Shown: positions 1 to 6,850 of the stretch, piece by piece
How the letters are laid out: each line of letters starts with the position of its first letter
Position numbering within the stretch: the stretch's first letter is position 1
Made by a program: the position numbers and the translations under genes
Notes under the pieces: generated by a model
What the model was told of the DNA's origin: nothing
Databases searched by the model: none
Seen by the model: the letters and a program-made list of their open reading frames with translations, nothing else
Source: Bacillota bacterium
GTDB taxonomy: Bacteria > Bacillota_I > Bacilli_A > Acholeplasmatales > Acholeplasmataceae
NCBI GenBank assembly: GCA_030830185.1
Contig: JAURNN010000031.1
Location: 1 to 26,617, forward strand
Reading direction: 5' to 3'
DNA length: 26,617 nucleotides

Positions 1-864
1 AACACTTAATAGATCGACTCTTTTTAATACTTCAGACACATCATATGTTAATCTTGGCATCATTTCTTTTGTGACTTCAGTCACATCAACAAGTTTGATG
101 ATGTCATCGGTATAAACTGGATGATGTTCATCATCATAACACCCATCAAAAATATATGAATGATTTAAGACTGCTAAAAAATACGATACTTTTTTATTGG
201 TTTTAAGTGCATGATTAATAATATATCTTTGATACGCAATATCATAAAGATATTCACCGATTTTATGATCTTTATCAAGCATGGTTTGATATTTTTCTAA
301 ATAGTTTTTTGAAACTTCTTGATGATTAATATGGTAGGGGTAATAAATCTCTCCATATCGCTCAAACATGTGGTTTTTATCTTTACCACGCTTGAAATAA
401 AAACATGCTTCATCAAATTTTTTTGATGTCGTAGCTTTGACCTCGATGATTCTAATATGATCATCATCCTCTTGATAAATATCTAAGAAACTAAAGAGGG
501 AATCGTGTTCTAAGGTGTATTCAAAACGTTTTTGTTTAAACGTGTCTTCAGAAAAAATGATCTCTCCACCAAACATATGTTTGATTTTTCTAGCAGCAAG
601 CATTTCTATTTTTTTAAAGTCTTCCATCATGAGTGGTAATTCTTTGTTATGGAAACGTTCAAAAACATCTTCACGATCATTATCGTGCATATCAGTAAGT
701 AAATCTTCAAGTTTCTGATTTGTTTCAAACGTCATGAGGTCTTCTAGACTTGCTTCTTTAGTGAATGCAACAACTGCATTACCCTCTTCTTTAGCAACTT
801 CTGCAAGTCCAGCATATCTACCACACCTATTGAGTGCTTTAAATGTTGTTTTTGAAATATTCAT
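1..864 (-). CDS. DUF2779-like PD-(D/E)XK nuclease-family protein, C-terminus cut by window edge
   Basis: An open frame of 288 codons runs from ATG at 864 to the window edge without a stop, preceded by an AAGGGG ribosome binding site. The N-terminus (MNISKTTFKALNRCGRYAGL) carries the conserved Cys-containing opening typical of the DUF2779 proteins common in Acholeplasma and related lineages. A later stretch, LDIYQ followed after a short acidic run by IRIIEVKATTS, has the hydrophobic-D ... E-V-K pattern of a PD-(D/E)XK nuclease core, and a downstream Cys (FDGCYDDEHH) could join a metal or iron-sulphur site as in Cas4/RecB-like enzymes. The cellular role of this family is not established. The C-terminal DUF2779 region would lie left of the window. 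Family assignment is from remembered sequence features, so moderate. Confidence 0.65.
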   Translation of the reverse strand, partial: MNISKTTFKALNRCGRYAGLAEVAKEEGNAVVAFTKEASLEDLMTFETNQKLEDLLTDMHDNDREDVFERFHNKELPLMMEDFKKIEMLAARKIKHMFGGEIIFSEDTFKQKRFEYTLEHDSLFSFLDIYQEDDDHIRIIEVKATTSKKFDEACFYFKRGKDKNHMFERYGEIYYPYHINHQEVSKNYLEKYQTMLDKDHKIGEYLYDIAYQRYIINHALKTNKKVSYFLAVLNHSYIFDGCYDDEHHPVYTDDIIKLVDVTEVTKEMMPRLTYDVSEVLKRVDLLSV

Positions 865-882
865 AAGATACCCCTTATTTCT

Positions 883-891
883 ATTGTATCA
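883..891 (-). promoter_or_regulatory. extended -10 promoter for the DUF2779-like gene
   Basis: On the minus strand the sequence TGATACAAT forms a TGn-extended -10 box, 18 nt upstream of the ATG at 864. I see no convincing -35 box. The identical nonamer precedes phnD at 8415-8423. Confidence 0.5.
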
Positions 892-900
892 ATAAACTAT

Positions 901-926
901 AAAAAAAATAAGGTTTCCCTTATTTT
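901..926 (-). terminator. rho-independent terminator after the HAD gene
   Basis: On the minus strand, AAATAAGG and CCTTATTT pair around a GAAA-type loop and run into a long U tract. The stem overlaps the TAA stop of the HAD phosphatase gene. Confidence 0.75.
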
Positions 927-1573
927 ATAATGTTTAACTGATGCATCAAACAAGAGGATTCAAGCATTGAGTCTGGATGATAACAAATACCCTCATCGAC
1001 ATAAAGAAGGACAGGTAGATCATAATACGAATCTGCATATGCTTTAGAATGCGTGATCGTTTCATTTGAAAATCGTTTTTGAATGGCTTCTACTTTTTTC
1101 TCTTTGATGATAATTTCAACTTGGGATGAAGTAAGTCTTTCTTGATTTTTTTGTGAATGTGTACCAATGACTTCATCAAACCCTTCGTTCAAAAATGGTG
1201 TTAGCATTACATCAAAGCTTCCAGATAATAAAATACAATAGAACCCATCTTTTTTATCTTTTTGAAGTTGTTTTTTTAGATCTTGTTGAATACTTGGTTT
1301 TAAAGACTCATAAAATACGTGCATAAATGATTGAAGTGTCTCCTCATCTAAACAATGTAATAAATCAATCGTTTTTGCCATTGCATGTTTACGAAAGGTT
1401 TCTTTATCCCACCTTAATTTGAGTTTGTGTAAGATATACCACAATTTAATAGTGTTCCAGTATTTTTTATGAACTTTAGCATTATATCCTTTTTCTTTAA
1501 AAAGTTTAAAAAGATGCGGAACAGTCTGAACGTTCACATACGTTCCATCAAAATCATAAATGGCGAGTTTCAT
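920..1573 (-). CDS. HAD-family (SerB-like) phosphatase
   Basis: A predicted soluble haloacid dehalogenase-superfamily phosphatase of 217 aa. Motif I is at the N-terminus (MKLAIYDFDGT, nucleophile Asp7 and acid/base Asp9). A motif II Ser lies in LLSGSFDVM, a motif III Lys follows in the KNQ/KEKK region, and motif IV is YADSYYDLPVL. This arrangement resembles the HAD-IB group (phosphoserine phosphatase-like), whose substrates cannot be read from sequence. I chose the ATG at 1573, not the frame-open position 1609, because motif I starts there in family members and AGAGGA sits just upstream. The ATG overlaps the stop of the MFS gene (ATGA), so the two are probably translationally coupled. A terminator follows immediately. 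Confidence 0.8.
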   Translation of the reverse strand: MKLAIYDFDGTYVNVQTVPHLFKLFKEKGYNAKVHKKYWNTIKLWYILHKLKLRWDKETFRKHAMAKTIDLLHCLDEETLQSFMHVFYESLKPSIQQDLKKQLQKDKKDGFYCILLSGSFDVMLTPFLNEGFDEVIGTHSQKNQERLTSSQVEIIIKEKKVEAIQKRFSNETITHSKAYADSYYDLPVLLYVDEGICYHPDSMLESSCLMHQLNIIK

Positions 1574-2703
1574 GCATCCTCTTTTCGAGTCAATAAATAT
1601 AAGATGCATACAAGTATCAAGATAAGACCATATAAATAAAGTGTTTCATTTAAAAAATCAAGAATCACAGAAGAAAAAAGCGTACCAAGTATTGCTGATA
1701 TACCGTACCCTAAAAAAACTTTACCATATAAAGATGCATACATATCTTTACCATGTTTTTTCTTAATGTAATTTGGCATAATGGACAACCATGCACCTAA
1801 ATTAAACCAATATAACCCGTAACCGATACTAAATAATAGAAATGATGATCCTTGGTTTAAAAAGTTAATAATTGATGCGAAAATAATGAGCCCAATCGAA
1901 ATTAATGCTGTTTTTCTAAATCCTTCATGATCGAGTAAGTACCCAAAAATAGGTCTAGATATGGCATTTAGTAATGCAAAGGCACTCATGATTAAAGCAA
2001 CATCAACAGGTCTAAAAAGATAATAATTGACACCTACCGTATTGGTAAGTCCGATCATCATGAGTCCGATCATTGTTGCAGTTGTAAATATTAGTAACAA
2101 ACGTGCATATGGAATTGTTTTGGACGTGATTTCATGAAAATCATGGTGATCATAAGGGTAGATGATAAGCAGTGGTAACGCAACAACACCACTAAAAATG
2201 GCATAAGATATAAACAATGTTTGCGTTGAATACAAATCAATCACAAGTCTAGCAATCGGTGATAATATCACTGAAGATAATCCAAATGCAAGTAACATCA
2301 TTCCGATAAAAAAACCTGGATGATAATTCGCGTACCTTTGAACAAATTGTAAAGCAACGCCGTATAAAATCCCAACTGAAATCCCCATGAATACCCCATA
2401 AAACAATGTAAACATGAACATTGACTCGCTATAGGCGACCCCTAACCAAGAAATAACTAAAAGAATGACACCTATTAAAATTAATATTTTTATGGCAATT
2501 TTACGAATCAATTTACCAGTGACAAGCATCGATAAGGCGTAAAATCCAAGTGAAAACATATACGGTAAACCAGAAACCGTAATCGTTGTATTAAACTTAA
2601 TTTCGATATAAGGGCGATAAATCGAATATGTATACACTGACCCTAACATCATCATTGTTAAGAAAAAGAAAACATAAATGGTGACATATAACTTTTTATT
2701 CAT
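1570..2703 (-). CDS. major facilitator superfamily transporter (OFA-like)
   Basis: A polytopic membrane protein of 377 aa with about 12 hydrophobic segments. Its opening (MNKKLYVTIYVFFFLTMMML, then SVYTYSIYRPY) matches the pattern of OFA-family MFS carriers related to the oxalate/formate antiporter; the substrate is unknown. The frame is open upstream into the CTP synthase gene, but the N-terminal membrane helix begins right after the Met at 2703, and a promoter sits directly before it, so I start the gene there. There is no ribosome binding site, which suggests a leaderless transcript. It overlaps the HAD phosphatase by ATGA at its 3' end. Confidence 0.8.
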   Translation of the reverse strand: MNKKLYVTIYVFFFLTMMMLGSVYTYSIYRPYIEIKFNTTITVSGLPYMFSLGFYALSMLVTGKLIRKIAIKILILIGVILLVISWLGVAYSESMFMFTLFYGVFMGISVGILYGVALQFVQRYANYHPGFFIGMMLLAFGLSSVILSPIARLVIDLYSTQTLFISYAIFSGVVALPLLIIYPYDHHDFHEITSKTIPYARLLLIFTTATMIGLMMIGLTNTVGVNYYLFRPVDVALIMSAFALLNAISRPIFGYLLDHEGFRKTALISIGLIIFASIINFLNQGSSFLLFSIGYGLYWFNLGAWLSIMPNYIKKKHGKDMYASLYGKVFLGYGISAILGTLFSSVILDFLNETLYLYGLILILVCILYLLTRKEDA

Positions 2704-2709
2704 AAAGGT

Positions 2710-2718
2710 ATTATAACA
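2710..2718 (-). promoter_or_regulatory. extended -10 promoter placing transcription start at the MFS start codon
   Basis: The minus strand reads TGTTATAAT, a perfect TGn-TATAAT extended -10. Only six bases (ACCTTT) separate it from the ATG at 2703, so the usual start point falls on or next to the A of ATG. No ribosome binding site could fit in the transcript. Confidence 0.6.
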
Positions 2719-2740
2719 TGATGGAAAAAGACATTCATCT

Positions 2741-2770
2741 AAAAAGAAAACACCCTTTAATTTAGGTGTT
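2741..2770 (-). terminator. rho-independent terminator at the pyrG 3' end
   Basis: On the minus strand AACACC (2765-2770) pairs with GGTGTT (2749-2754), followed by TTCTTTTT. It lies inside the continuous CTP synthase/MFS reading frame, at the expected end of CTP synthase homology. Confidence 0.7.
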
Positions 2771-4161
2771 AACATACTTTTTAAAAATGCTTCAAATAGG
2801 GGCCTTGGTTTCAGTGGTCGAGACAAAAATTCTGGATGATATTGAACACCCACAAAAAAAGGATGATTTGTAATTTCTACTGCTTCAACTAGTGTTCTCG
2901 TTTCATCAAATGCAGAAAAAACCATATCAGAGTTTTTAAACGCTTCATGATAATTCGGATTGACTTCATAGCGATGACGATGTCTTTCTTCGATCATTTC
3001 TTCTTGATAAATATGATACATTTTACTATATTTTTGAATATATGACTTTGAGGCACCTAAGCGTAGTGTTCCTCCTAAAGATTCATCTTCTTCGCGTCCA
3101 CGTTGTATGTCAATGACTGGATGAATCGTATTAGGATCAAGTTCAGTTGAATGTGCACCTTCTAATTTTAAGACATGTCTTGCATATTCTACAACAGCGA
3201 GTTGCATTCCAAAACAAATTCCTAAAAAAGGAATGTTGTTTTCTCTTGCATACTTGATGGCTTTAATTTTGCCTTCTGTTGCACGTACACCAAACCCACC
3301 AGGAATTAAAATACCATCTACATCTTTGAGTTGCGTTTCAATGTGGTCTAAATCTTCTGCATCAATCCAAGTAATTTCAACGTGTGTATGGTGATGATAT
3401 CCTGCGTGTTCTAATGCTTCAATAATTGAAAAATATGCATCGTGGAGACCCACATATTTACCAACCATGGCAATATTTAAAGATTGATTTGTGTTGCGCA
3501 TGTTTGTAATAAGTTGTTGCCAATCAGAGACATCAACACTTCTTGAATCAAGTTCAAAATGTTTTAGAATATGGTCGGTGATCCCTTGTTTTTCGTAATT
3601 TAAAATCACTTCATACAAAATATCGACGTCGTATGATGTAAAGACTGCATCTTTATTCATATCTCCAAGTAACGCAACCTTATCTTTAATAGAGGATTCA
3701 AGTGGCGCATCACTTCTTAGTAAAACACCATCTGCATGAATACCAAGTGATCTTAATTCTTTTAAAGAGTGTTGCGTTGGTTTAGTTTTATATTCACCTG
3801 AAGCTTTAATATATGGAATAAGTGTTGTATGTAAATAATAAGTGTTATGGTAACCAATATCGCGTCTGAATTGACGAATGGCTTCAATAAAAGGTAAAGA
3901 TTCAATATCTCCAACCGTTCCACCGACTTCAGTAATAACAATATCTGCGTGTGTATGTTTTGCGATTTTATGTAGTTTTTCTTTAATCATATCCGTAATA
4001 TGAGGGATCACTTGAACGGTGTGTCCTAAATAATCACCACGACGTTCTTTGTTGATGACTTGATCATAAATTTGACCGGATGTTACTGATGAATCTTTTG
4101 TTAAGTACTCGTCAATAAAGCGTTCATAATGACCTAAATCAAGATCTGTTTCTTTACCATC
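2770..4161 (-). pseudogene. pyrG: CTP synthase, 5'-truncated at a junction and without a stop codon
   Basis: CTP synthase makes CTP from UTP, ATP and glutamine. The 464 codons here carry most of the protein: the ETDLDLGHYERF motif, RRGDYLGHTVQVIPHIT, TEVGGTVGDIES, and a class I glutaminase domain with GGFGVRATEGK, the nucleophile in GICFGMQ, and the His-Glu pair in GVQYHPEF. Homology starts at the Asp-Gly before KETDLD, so about the first 63 residues, with the P-loop (family GGVVSSLGKG), are absent. Just upstream the frame meets a stop at 4174-4176 without a start. The partial frame could begin only at a GTG at 4011. At the 3' end the expected stop is missing and the frame runs through the terminator into the MFS gene; one extra or missing base in the T5/A5 tract near 2780-2790 would restore a stop. 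It could be a true pseudogene or a gene split by misassembly. Confidence 0.85.
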
Positions 4162-4416
4162 ATGGGTGGAGTCTTAGTCTTACTATTTGGTCTCATTGCG
4201 GGTAATGGACTTAAGGTCATGATTGAAGCAAAAGTTGATTTAACAAATATGAAAAACTTAATTATTGTTGCATCCATGCTAGTCATTGGTTTAGGACAAG
4301 CAGAAATCGTGATTAATGATGCGTCAAGTTTAACCGTGATATCACTTGCAGTACTTGTAGGAATCATCCTTAATGCTGTCCTACATGTGATTCCTTGGAA
4401 ATCTTTAAAAAAATAA
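4159..4416 (+). pseudogene. uracil permease (NCS2/UraA-like), C-terminal fragment only
   Basis: The 84-residue frame begins MGGVLVLLFGLIAGNG and continues KVDLTNMKNLIIVAS; this is the C-terminal part of UraA/PyrP-type uracil permeases (family pattern PVMGGVSLLLYG ... ESKVD ... NLI). A full protein has about 420 residues, so roughly three quarters is missing. The homology begins exactly where the CTP synthase homology on the other strand stops. The ATG at 4162 is an internal family Met, not a true start, and lacks a ribosome binding site. The 3' end is intact and followed by a strong terminator. Two or three hydrophobic segments remain, so a working transporter is unlikely from this piece alone. 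Confidence 0.8.
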
Positions 4417-4431
4417 TATCATTATATAAAT

Positions 4432-4467
4432 AAAAAAAAGACGCTTTCATATTTAGCGTCTTTTTTT
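4432..4467. terminator. bidirectional terminator
   Basis: AAGACGCT pairs with AGCGTCTT, flanked by A and T runs on both sides, so it can serve the uracil permease fragment (+) and the convergent small membrane protein gene (-). Confidence 0.8.
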
Positions 4468-5104
4468 ATCGATATTGTTTTGTTAGTATATTGTTCTCAT
4501 AAATTTCATAATGATACCCGTTTGAAGTGATATGACTCATGATTTTATATTCAGTATCTTGCATCAAATAAAATTTATGCTTCCTATTTTGATATTCAAT
4601 ATAAAACTTTTTACTGATTTTTTCTTGACCTTTTCTTGTATCTAAATAAAATTTAAATACTGTATATTTTGTTTCATATGTTGATGTTTTTTTAAGGCTT
4701 CTATTGAGCCTTACAATATCTATTTTCTCTTTATCAAGTAATAACATCATGGCCACTTCTGAGTTGTTTTTATTATTTGAAGTGAGTCTTGCAATAGGTA
4801 CTTTTGTTTTTTCGGTTTGATACTCATTAAATAATTTTATTTCAATGATTTCTTTTTGACCCGAAATAATTTTGTTTCCTTGTTGTAAGGATACAAGACC
4901 AATTAAAACAAACACTAATGCAAATGTTAGTAACCAATAAATCGTTACTTGAGCTTCACCGCTTAAGAAAAAAGCGATCACTAAAAATTCTATTGCAATA
5001 AACGCCCCTACCCCAAACAAAATATATGCAAGTACTTTGTATGTTCTTATTTTCCATTTCTTTAATACTTCTGTAGCATCATAACTTGAAAACAAATCAT
5101 ACAT
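4466..5104 (-). CDS. hypothetical membrane protein with two N-terminal membrane helices
   Basis: I do not recognise this 212-residue protein. After a short N-terminal segment there are two hydrophobic stretches (about residues 25-50 and 55-75), followed by a soluble, Lys- and Tyr-rich domain of about 135 residues that looks like alternating beta strands (for example TVFKFYLDT, KKFYIEYQN). This could be a membrane-anchored cytoplasmic domain. The ATG at 5104 has a good AAGGAGAT ribosome binding site. The gene has its own promoter (extended -10 at 5123-5131) just after the terminator of the purine permease, so it is probably a single-gene unit. Confidence 0.7.
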   Translation of the reverse strand: MYDLFSSYDATEVLKKWKIRTYKVLAYILFGVGAFIAIEFLVIAFFLSGEAQVTIYWLLTFALVFVLIGLVSLQQGNKIISGQKEIIEIKLFNEYQTEKTKVPIARLTSNNKNNSEVAMMLLLDKEKIDIVRLNRSLKKTSTYETKYTVFKFYLDTRKGQEKISKKFYIEYQNRKHKFYLMQDTEYKIMSHITSNGYHYEIYENNILTKQYR

Positions 5105-5122
5105 ATGTATCTCCTTAACTTC

Positions 5123-5131
5123 ATTATAACA
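5123..5131 (-). promoter_or_regulatory. extended -10 promoter of the 4466-5104 gene
   Basis: The minus strand has TGTTATAAT between the preceding terminator and the AAGGAGAT ribosome binding site; no good -35 box is visible. Confidence 0.55.
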
Positions 5132-5157
5132 AAAAGCGCCTCATTATGAGACGCTTT
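5131..5157 (-). terminator. terminator after the purine permease gene
   Basis: On the minus strand AAAGCGTCTCAT pairs with ATGAGGCGCTTT (one G-U pair), followed by a short T run. Confidence 0.75.
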
Positions 5158-5171
5158 CATGTTTTAATGAA

Positions 5172-6557
5172 TTATACTAAGAACACAAAGTAAATCAGTA
5201 AGTGTAATAAGAAGAATGCACCTAGGGCATAAACCATCCAATGGACGTCTTTACGTCTTGGTGATAATGCCATTAGTAATGAATAAGTAATAAAACCAAA
5301 TGCAATCCCTTCAGAAATCTTAAATGTTAAAATCATCATAATGACAGTCATAAAGCTACTTGCTAAGATGATTGGATCGTCAAAATTGATTTCTTTTAAT
5401 GGTTTCATCATTAAAATACCAACAAAAACAAGAGCGAGTGAGGTTGCAGGTGAATATGCAACACCATCTATAAATACAGCATCTACAAATCCAAAGAGTG
5501 GATATAAAAGAATAGCTAGTAAAAACAACACACCAGTAACAACAGCACTTAAACCAGTTTTTGCACCTGCTTGAATCCCTGTATTTGATTCAATATATGA
5601 GGTCACTGTAGACGTACCAACAATGGCACCAAAAATCGTACCTACTGAATCCACAAGTAATGCTTGATCATTTCCGATGAGTTGACCTTCTTCATCAAGT
5701 AATCCTGCTTGATGTCCTACTGAAACAAGCGTTCCTGCGGTATCAAAAAAGTCAATAAATAACAATGTAATGATGACAGGATAAGCAAGAGGATTAGAAA
5801 GTAATGTTCCTATTGCACCAAATGCTTGTCCAAATAAATTACCTGCTTCTGAAATTGCACCTAAATTAGAGGTTGTTAAGTTTGGCATAAATGGTTCTAA
5901 ACCAGGAAAAATAAGTCCTAGTAATGCGCCACCAATTCCAACTACTAACATCGAGATGATGATTGCAAATCTAGATAATTTACCACCAGCAGTAAATAAA
6001 ATGAGTACTAAGAAAATACCAACTAGACCAAGTAATACTACAGGATTTGCTAAATTCCCTAATTCGACAAATGTTGCTGGGCTAGAAACGATGATTCCTG
6101 CATTTTTTAAACCAATAAATGCAATGAAAAATCCAATTCCTGCACCCATAGCAAGTTTTAAATCTCTTGGAATCGCATTAATAATGAGTTTTCTAAGTCC
6201 TGTTAAACTCACCACTAAAAATAAGACCCCTGAAACGAGTACAGCAGCAAGTGCTTCTTGCCACGTGAAACCTAGACCCAATACAACAGTATACGTAAAA
6301 AATGCATTAATACCCATACCTGATGCTAAAGCAATTGGGACTTTCCCTAAAAATCCCATTAAAATCGTTGCAAACCCTGCAGCAAGTGCCGTTGCAACAA
6401 ACACACCTGGCTGACTCATTCCTGCGTCAGCTAACATGAAACTGTTGACTGGTAAAATGTAAACCATCGCTAAGAAGGTCACAATACCACCAATCACTTC
6501 AGCACCGATACTTGATCCGCGTGCCTCAATTTGGAAATACTTTTTCAAGAATTCCAT
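5172..6557 (-). CDS. NCS2 purine permease, AzgA/PbuG-like
   Basis: A 461-residue polytopic membrane protein of the AzgA-like branch of the nucleobase transporters, which import guanine, hypoxanthine or adenine by proton symport. Family marks include the opening FQIEARGSSIGAEVIGGIVTF, the AMVYILPVNSFML helix, GMGINAFFTYTVV, and FIDFFDTAGTLVSVGHQAGL, which holds acidic residues of the substrate site. Length is close to the family norm. The ATG at 6557 follows AAAAAAGGAG. A guanine-class riboswitch and terminator in the leader strongly support guanine or hypoxanthine as the substrate and predict repression when purines are plentiful. Confidence 0.93.
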   Translation of the reverse strand: MEFLKKYFQIEARGSSIGAEVIGGIVTFLAMVYILPVNSFMLADAGMSQPGVFVATALAAGFATILMGFLGKVPIALASGMGINAFFTYTVVLGLGFTWQEALAAVLVSGVLFLVVSLTGLRKLIINAIPRDLKLAMGAGIGFFIAFIGLKNAGIIVSSPATFVELGNLANPVVLLGLVGIFLVLILFTAGGKLSRFAIIISMLVVGIGGALLGLIFPGLEPFMPNLTTSNLGAISEAGNLFGQAFGAIGTLLSNPLAYPVIITLLFIDFFDTAGTLVSVGHQAGLLDEEGQLIGNDQALLVDSVGTIFGAIVGTSTVTSYIESNTGIQAGAKTGLSAVVTGVLFLLAILLYPLFGFVDAVFIDGVAYSPATSLALVFVGILMMKPLKEINFDDPIILASSFMTVIMMILTFKISEGIAFGFITYSLLMALSPRRKDVHWMVYALGAFFLLHLLIYFVFLV

Positions 6558-6600
6558 ACCTTTTTTTCTCCTTTTTTATTTTTTGTCTTCAATAATCAAT

Positions 6601-6626
6601 AAAAAACCACACAAAAAATTGTGTGG
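6601..6626 (-). terminator. terminator in the riboswitch expression platform
   Basis: CCACACAA (6607-6614) and TTGTGTGG (6619-6626) form a perfect 8-bp stem with a four-base loop; on the minus strand it is followed by at least six T residues. It lies 43 nt before the permease start codon. Confidence 0.85.
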
Positions 6627-6650
6627 TCGATTGAAAACGAAAAAAAGGAT

Positions 6651-6729
6651 TTCAATCGTAGTCATATCATTCACGGTGATATGGTAGAAACTTGACCGCC
6701 ACATTCGGTCGATTATACGATATATTGAA
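6651..6729 (-). ncRNA. guanine-class purine riboswitch aptamer
   Basis: The minus strand contains the full purine aptamer: the core TATAATC, P2 (GACCG, arms 6706-6710 and 6694-6698) capped by L2 AATGTGG, the J2-3 segment AAGTTTCTACC, P3 (ATATCA, arms 6677-6682 and 6664-6669) with L3 CCGTGAA, and J3-1 GACTACG. The L2 GG and L3 CC allow the known loop-loop contact. The residue equivalent to position 74, which pairs with the ligand, is C, so it should bind guanine or hypoxanthine, not adenine. The P1 3' strand (CGATTGAAA) can alternatively pair with TTTCAATCG just before the terminator stem; how this toggles the terminator is not fully clear because the two hairpins are adjacent, not overlapping. 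Confidence 0.95.
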
Positions 6730-6738
6730 GACATGTTT

Positions 6739-6747
6739 AGAGTATCA
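6739..6747 (-). promoter_or_regulatory. possible promoter of the riboswitch transcript
   Basis: The minus strand has TGATACTCT, an imperfect extended -10, about 10 nt upstream of the aptamer P1 strand. No clear -35 box. Confidence 0.3.
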
Positions 6748-6807
6748 AATTAAATAATAAAAAACAATAAAAGTAAAACGTTTTCAAATTTCTTTACATT
6801 TATTTAG

Positions 6808-6846
6808 AAAAAGAAAGACTTTTGTATAAATTGATCACAAAAGTCT
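6808..6846 (-). terminator. terminator after the 5'-nucleotidase-like gene
   Basis: AGACTTTTGT pairs with ACAAAAGTCT (arms 6817-6826 and 6837-6846) and is followed on the minus strand by TTCTTTTT. Confidence 0.8.
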
Positions 6847-6850
6847 ATAT

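Noticed and set aside
1570..4011. A single CTP synthase-MFS fusion protein of 813 residues
   Set aside because: A terminator and a perfect extended -10 promoter lie between the parts, the MFS N-terminal helix begins at its own Met, and the linking residues look like translated intergenic DNA.
4162..4416. A genuine small membrane protein gene starting at 4162
   Set aside because: The sequence matches the interior and C-terminus of uracil permeases, there is no ribosome binding site or promoter, and the upstream DNA is pyrG antisense.
5956..6414. A 152-codon plus-strand frame inside the purine permease gene
   Set aside because: It is antisense to a well-conserved membrane protein, is low complexity and lacks a ribosome binding site.
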